Source: Medicago truncatula (lineage: Eukaryota; Streptophyta; Magnoliopsida; Fabales; Fabaceae). From it: DNA of 64,000 bases. Made by a program: the position numbers and the translations under genes. Of the stretch, positions 58,601 through 64,000 are shown in pieces. Below the pieces are notes generated by a model that made no database searches, was not told the origin of the DNA, and saw only the letters and a program-made list of their open reading frames with translations. Within the stretch, counting starts at the first letter, position 1. Each line of letters opens with the position of its first letter. The DNA is taken from the NCBI RefSeq assembly GCF_003473485.1, contig NC_053046.1, positions 33,247,332 through 33,311,331 of the forward strand. The letters are read 5' to 3'.

Positions 58601-61519
58601 AGAAGTTTTATTATTCTTTGGGCGTGGATATGTTGATCCAAAGTTATAAATAGTATTCATTCTTTGTTGACGAGAAAAATGAAGTTTTAATCCAAACAGA
58701 AAAAAGTAAAAGTTGTTGGGTAATCAGCTCTATTGCTCTGGATAATAATTTCTAAACAAATTGAATATATATAGCACACACACTTATCCTTGGGTTTTCT
58801 ATATGCCTCCTTGTCATTTTACCTTAGTTGGACTGAATAAGTAAGCAGAAATAAAGCTTATTGCTAATAAACGTAAGGAGAGTGTGGTGGCGGCTGTGAC
58901 AGAAAAGTGGTAAAAAAAAAGTAGAAAGTGGTAAAAACTTAAAACCCAAAACAAATTCTGCCGGACTCTCATTTCTTTTTCTCTTTTTTTTCTCTTCAAA
59001 CTTTCAAATGCTGCTGCTGCTCTCTATTTCTTCTTTTCTTCTCACGTAGCATGTTAATTAATTCTTTTTTATGTATTTCTTTTTCCTTATTTTTTTTTTT
59101 CTGTTCTCTTTTCTTTTAATTCTTTTGTTTATATCTTTATTTCACAATAATTTGTCCTGCTCTCCTTTTTATTTTTTATGCTGTTATTTTCTTTCTCTTT
59201 TGCTAATGCTGTATATTAATCACCTTCGAAATCTATGATGTATTTATTTTCTTTCCTCCTTTTCAAGTTATATTATATATACTTTTTTTCAAGACCACAT
59301 TCTGGCCTGTTTAGTTCTGTACTATCTTTAGATAACGCTTTTCCCTTGTCACAGCGCCTTACTTGTCTTGGTGGCAAACTCCCAAAAGGTGTTTTGCTTT
59401 ATGGCCCGCCTGGCACCGGTAAAACAATGTTGGCGAGCGCTATTGCTGGAGAGGCTGGGGTTCCTTTCTTCTCAACCAATGGACGTGAATTTGAAGAGAC
59501 GATTGTTGGTGTTGGTGCACAAAGGGTGAGAAATCTTTTTGCTGCTGCAAAAAAGCGTGCGCCTTGTATAATCTTTCTTGATGAGATTGATGCTATTGGT
59601 GGAAAACCAAATTCAAATGACCAAATGTACACGAAGTTGACTTTAAATCAGTTGCTTGTTGAGTTAGATGGTTTCAAACAAAATGAAGGCATAATTGTGA
59701 TTGGTGCTACTAACTCTCCCGAGTCAATAGATAAGGCTTTGTTGAGACATGGGAGATTTGATCGCCATGTTGTTGTTCCCAATCCAGATGTAAAAGGACG
59801 GCGAGAGATTTTGGAATCTCACATGTCAAAGGTATGCTTTTACTCTTGAAAAATATTTTATTTTGTATCTTGGGTTGGATGGCTTAAGAATTTTGAGGCA
59901 CGTGTCCAGTGCTTGCACTATATTGGTGAAAGCATTGTGTTGTATGATTTCCTTCAGCTATGTTCAGGTGTGTGCTGGATACTTCACACGAGCTAACTGC
60001 CTTACACCCGGGATACTCTTTGAATTATGTGTATTTATATTCAAGTTTTTTTAATTTAATTGTGATTATGCACAATTTTGAGATGTAGTAAGGTTGTGTA
60101 ATATAGAAATGTTAGAACTTAGAAGGAATCTCTGAACGTGTGTGTGTTTCTTACTCCAATACAATACAGGTTCTGAAGGCAGACAATGTTGATCTGATGA
60201 TCATTGCTCGGTGTACACCTGGGTTCTCTGGTGCTGACCTTGCAAACTTGGTTGATGTTGCTGCCCTGAGGGCTGCAAAGGATGGTGCCAAAGCCGTGAG
60301 CACACATGATTTAGAGTTTGCTCGGGAGAAGATTATAATGGGAAGTCAGCGCAAGTCAGCTGTTATATCTGAGGAGTCAAGAAAAAAGACTGCTTTCCAT
60401 GAGTGTGGCCATGCCTTAGTTGCAATTTATACTGATGGTGCGAATCCTGTTCACAAGGCAACCATTGTTCCTCGTGGGATGGCTCTTGGCATGGTTTCTC
60501 AACTGCCTCCTCGCAACGACCAGACCAGTCTCTCCCGTAAACAGATGCTTGCCAGGCTTGATATTTGCATGGGAGGTCGGGTTGCTGAAGAGCTAATTTT
60601 CGGACAAAGTGGAGTTACTTCCGGTGCATCCTCAGATCTTTTTAAGGCAACTTCTCTGGCCAGGCAAATGGTTACTAGATATGGTATGAGTACTGAAGTT
60701 GGACCCGTCAGTCACAATTACTTTGATAACGGGAGAAGTATGAGCTCAGAAACTAGGTTGCTTATTGAGAAGGAAGTGAAGAATTTGCTCGAGAGAGCTT
60801 ACAACAATGCAAAAACTATTCTAACCACCCATCAAAAGGAGCTTCATGTACTTGCAAAAGCTCTTTTGAAGCATGAGACACTTACAGGAAGTCAGATTAA
60901 AGATTTACTTGCAAAGGTCAAATCCCAGCAGAAACAACAGCAGTCATGTCCAGTCAAAGCTCAGGGAAGTCCAAGGTCCAATCCAGCTACTGATAAGGCT
61001 GCGGATGCCACGACCAATGCAGCTGCACCTTCTGCTGCTACGGATGCCACTACCAATGCAGTTGCAGCTTCGGATGCCGCGACCAATGCAGCTGCACCTT
61101 CTGCTACTACGGATGCCACTACCAATGCAGCTGCAGCTTCGGATGCCGCGACCAATGCAGCTGCCAATGTAGCTGCACCTTCGGATGCTGCGAGCAAAGC
61201 ATCTGCACCTTCTGCCGCTGCAAATGCTGCAACCAATGCAGCTGCACCTTCGGATGCCGCGAGCAAATCATCTGCACCTTCTGCCGCTGCAAATACCGCG
61301 AGCAAATCATCTGCACCTTCTGCCGCTGCAAATGCCGCAACCAATGCAGCTGCACCTTCTGCTGCTGCGGATGCTGCTACCAATGCAGCTGCAGCTTCAG
61401 ATGCTGCGACCGATGCAGGTGCACCTTCTGCTTCTGCAAAGGCTCAAGGAATTGCCACTGTAGCAGGGCCGGAGGTACACAGAGACCAGCAGGGGTTCCC
61501 TCCCCTCCAGCCTTCTTAA
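55696..61519 (+). CDS. FtsH4-like mitochondrial i-AAA zinc metalloprotease, seven exons
   Basis: This is a membrane-anchored AAA+ protease similar to Arabidopsis FTSH4 (yeast Yme1), which acts on the intermembrane-space side of the inner mitochondrial membrane. Exons are 55696-55761, 56663-56759, 56990-57241, 57992-58234, 58365-58471, 59355-59831 and 60170-61519; phases agree, giving 863 residues. Seen in order: a basic presequence-like N-terminus ([12 protein letters not shown]); the FTSH4-type [20 protein letters not shown]; one membrane segment (about 196-214); [22 protein letters not shown]; Walker A GPPGTGKT (272-279); Walker B IIFLDEID (327-334); SRH with R386 and R389; zinc site HECGH (491-495) with third ligand D570. 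Oddities: the pore loop reads T-I-V-G-V-G, lacking the aromatic residue of the family; RPGRFDR is [12 protein letters not shown] is HECGH; and the tail has a 145-residue Ala-rich repeat. It may be a divergent paralogue. Confidence 0.93.
55877..56413. mobile_element. two adjacent MITEs in FTSH intron 1
   Basis: Two related elements sit almost end to end: about 55877-56160 and 56166-56413. Each starts with a gataaa.a.cttattt.ca.cttata stretch and ends with actcaaata.gtcaatccaaac followed by a gggt- or ggcc-type terminus. Their ends are imperfect inverted repeats (tggcc..ttt at the left, aaacagggcca at the right). hAT-like size and ends are suggestive only. Confidence 0.65.
58472..59354. other. 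FTSH intron 5, pyrimidine-rich
   Basis: This 883-bp intron has a strongly T/C-rich second half (about 58975-59350). No coding exon is seen; the flanking exons join in phase at ...YLKDPK-RLTCLGG. Confidence 0.7.
61004..61438 (+). repeat. in-frame 39/30-bp minisatellite in FTSH last exon
   Basis: Twelve imperfect units encode 13, 10, 13, 10, 14, 13, 10, 13, 13, 13, 10 and 13 residues (residues 693-837). Units follow the pattern D/N-A-A-T/S-N/K-A-A-A-P/A-S, with an extra A-A-A or A-A-T in the longer ones. All units keep the reading frame. This is a coding tandem repeat that probably varies in length between accessions. Confidence 0.9.
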
Positions 61520-63097
61520 GAAATGAATTTACCCCAATACATAATACTTTAGGTATGAGTGGGGAGTGGCAATGTTCTTCAACAGTAAAGTAACAATACA
61601 CAAAATCATTTATAGTTGCAAACACCATCTCATTTGTTTGTAAACAAACCATTACCATTCACTTTTTAGAAAACAGAATTGGAAATAGAAACAAATTGAC
61701 ACCAGTTAAAATGATTCAAATGAAAAAATTCAACTCTCTTGAGAAAGGAAAAAGAATTCCACTAATAAATCTGGACTGAATAGGACGTTTTAGACGTGTT
61801 GGAGTTCGAAATTCATGTTATGAATTAATATAAGGTTTGGAATGGGATCATGTTAGAACATTAGAGAAGAAGACAGTAATTACCTTGTTCATAGAATCAA
61901 GTAAATTCCTTTGTTACTTTAATATAGGGTTTTCATTCTTTCTCATTTATTCTTGTGTTTGAGAAGTGAAAATATACAAATTTTTTTACCGACTAAAAAC
62001 AATTAGAAAAATGACCAGCAATTTTTTTACTGACTTAACAAGACTTTTATGAGCAGAGTTGAGTTTCTGCACTATATACAGAGATCAATAACAGGACTTT
62101 TTACATTATATTTGCATCAGAGTGTGAAGGATGCATATTCTTATGGTTTCTGTTATTTTCTATTTGGATTGAGCTAATCATTGGTGTTGATCTAGTTAGA
62201 TATTTTGCTCATTACATTAAGCTTAATCACAATCTAAGGGTAGAAAAAAGAAAAACTGCACTGCCTCCAGCAATTGTGCAGTAAACAGATTTTCGAGATA
62301 TCTTAGCATTGTTCAAGCGCTCACTGTCCTCTTCCCTTCTGTTAGACATGGGCTTAGTTCGCTAATTTTGAAATTGACAACTATTCGGTAGCAAATGCGA
62401 TACTTATGTTTGTAACTATGATGATGAGCTTGGTACTTTAGTCTCCAATTGTAGGACCCTTCTATGCCAATGCTATTATGCTAGTTTCACTTTAGCTTTT
62501 ATACGTAGCCAAGTTAATAGAGTCGCTAATAATATAGTTTGACTCTGTCCCTATATCAGTCAAATATGTAAGTATCTTTTACTCTCCTTCCCATTATATT
62601 ATATTGATACTATTATCTTGAATGAAATGATATGAAGTTGCTTTCCCTAAAAATTAAATACTAATCAATTTTTTTTTTCCAAACTAAATTTATTTATCTT
62701 AAGATTACTTCGTCACATTATGTTTAGTCTCCTCTAACCATGTAATATTCTGTTGTTATATAAATATAAATCAAAGAGTGCAAAAATAATATGATAATAA
62801 AAGGAAGTAACTACCAAAATTTTGAACGAATAGGTTTATTATAGTCTGCTAAATCACAAATATATTTATATTTTTTTATTTTATTTAGCATTTAAACATT
62901 TTAAGAGTCGAACACTTTTTGAAATCTTTTATTAAAAGGATTTAACTACTATGCAACTCGAAACTGAAATCTAGACGCTTGAATATTAAGAGGTGGAAAG
63001 GGTTTCCAAATATAGAAAAAATTAGATAAATTAGATAAGAAGGATTTACGTGTAAGATTTGATTCCAATAATGTTTTTTATTTTAAAAATAAATAAA
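61520..63097. other. FTSH 3' flank and intergenic sequence
   Basis: The first few hundred bases presumably include the FTSH 3' untranslated region. The rest is AT-rich, with no recognised gene. Confidence 0.45.
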
Positions 63098-63401
63098 GTT
63101 TTGGTCTCGTATTTTAAAAATTGGTATTTTGGTCCCCCATTTTTTTTTCTTCTGAACTTTGGTCTCTCATATCATTTTTGGTTTAATTTTGATAATGAGA
63201 CATAAACAATTATGACATGAAAACACTTATTACGCGACACTTAATATCCAATCAAAAAATATACTTTTTTTTTTTGTTTTGTTACGATCAACAAATATAC
63301 TTCTAATAAGCATTGTCATCTCATAAATAAACAATCATAAAAAATTTACTAAAAAATGAGGGACCAAAAACACTTATTTTTAAAATAAGGGACTAAAACT
63401 T
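63098..63401. mobile_element. MITE with 'ggtccc' inverted ends
   Basis: The left end (ttggtctcgtattttaaaaa...ttttggtcccccattttt) is matched inversely by the right end (aaaaatgagggaccaaaaac...aaaataagggactaaaac). The element is about 300 bp and noncoding. This type is frequent in plant genomes. Confidence 0.65.
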
Positions 63402-63526
63402 AAATTAGTGAGATTAACGTAGAATATCTCATGCAGTTTTCATATTTTTATAATTACATTAGTAAGTGCTTTCTCCCGTCCTTGTTATAAAAACAATTGA
63501 TTGAGTTCATTGTGTATGTAATGCAC

Positions 63527-63695
63527 ACCCTCCGTTTTAAAATACATGACGCAATTTTATGATGTGCAATATTCACATAACTTACTTTGATCATATTTTT
63601 TAACTAATATATAAATACAAATGTTAGCATGTAAGATGTTGATTTGTCTAAACGAATATTTTCAAAATATCAAATTTTTATAATTTTTTATAGAG
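63527..63695. mobile_element. partial Stowaway-like MITE
   Basis: It begins ccctccgttttaaaatacatgac and shares the internal gcatgtaagatgttg and aaatttttataatttttt segments with the complete element at 48327-48584. Its right end is missing and another MITE follows directly. Confidence 0.65.
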
Positions 63696-63696
63696 A

Positions 63697-63871
63697 AATG
63701 TTAATGAGTGCCTCAAGGGGACTCTTTAAGGGCTATAAAGAGCAAGTATTTATAAAAAATGTGAGTAATCAATGCATTGAAAATTGAAATATTTTACTTT
63801 TTTAAAGAATAATTGCTTGTTTTGATATGTTTAAAGAGTGCCCCGGGGTACTCGTTAACAAAACTCTTTTT
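63697..63871. mobile_element. 175-bp MITE with about 30-bp inverted ends
   Basis: The left end (gttaatgagtgcctc...actctttaa) is matched by the reverse complement of the right end (ttaaagagtgccccggggtactcgttaac). It abuts the truncated Stowaway-like copy, suggesting insertion into it or deletion between them. Confidence 0.7.
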
Positions 63872-63880
63872 TATAATATA

Positions 63881-64000
63881 CTCCCTCCGTCTCATAATAT
63901 AAGCAAAAAAAAACTCATTTTTTTGTCCCAAAATACAAGCAAAAACGACAAACTTTTATCCTATTTAATCTTTTTTTTTTTTAAATATTTTTTTCAAGAA
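63881..64000. mobile_element. Stowaway-type MITE left end running off the window
   Basis: A TA followed by ctccctccgtctcataatataagc opens another ctccctccgt element. It continues beyond the end of the window, so its length is unknown. Confidence 0.7.

Noticed and set aside
60961-61383. 140-codon minus-strand Ala-rich frame and other shadows of the FTSH repeat
   Set aside because: Antisense and alternate-frame reading of a GC-rich coding minisatellite.
1-64000. A biosynthetic or defence gene cluster
   Set aside because: The genes are unrelated single-copy functions on both strands with no shared pathway.

Overview
The window is nuclear DNA of a flowering plant, very probably a legume of the Medicago/Trifolium kind. 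It is AT-rich, has spliced genes with GT-AG introns, and is crowded with plant LINE pieces, LTR-retrotransposon fossils, MITEs and tRNA-derived SINEs. The gene products match plant families: a polyol transporter, an alpha-expansin and an FtsH4-type i-AAA protease. The species is inferred from repeat style and protein similarity recalled from memory; no search was run.

Layout, left to right. 1-8.4 kb is gene-poor and holds a permuted inverted-repeat MITE pair and small repeats. 8.4-9.7 kb is a 5'-truncated LINE with a 10-bp target-site duplication. 10.1-10.6 kb is intronless RPS16 (+). 11.7 kb is a tRNA-Gly(GCC) gene (-). About 12.9-13.4 kb is a LINE fragment. 16.2-26.9 kb is a nine-exon nucleotidyltransferase/PAP-OAS1 gene (-); its intron 6 holds a copia fossil and its intron 1 holds degenerate tandem repeats. 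31.2-33.8 kb is a pile of LTR-element fossils beside a Helitron-like 3' end. 34.3-36.4 kb is a polyol transporter (-). 40.4-43.0 kb is an intronless, N-terminally short, once-frameshifted PRP2-type DEAH helicase (+), with a diverged second copy of its 3' end 1.3 kb further on. 44.5-45.6 kb holds LINE RNase H fragments. 45.7-47.5 kb is an alpha-expansin (-). 48.3-50.0 kb holds two terminal-inverted-repeat elements. 50.8-53.2 kb is TRAPPC4/TRS23 (-). 55.7-61.5 kb is an FtsH4-like mitochondrial protease (+) with an unusual pore loop and an Ala-rich repeat tail. 61.5-64 kb is intergenic with a MITE cluster.

The genes are unrelated housekeeping or growth genes (translation, RNA processing, vesicle tethering, mitochondrial proteolysis, cell-wall loosening, polyol uptake). 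They do not form a pathway or cluster. I see no new multi-gene system. The points most worth a second look are the divergent FtsH4-like protein, the very short last exon of the nucleotidyltransferase, the helicase retrocopy with its duplicated tail, and an unexplained 145-codon frame in a TRAPPC4 intron.
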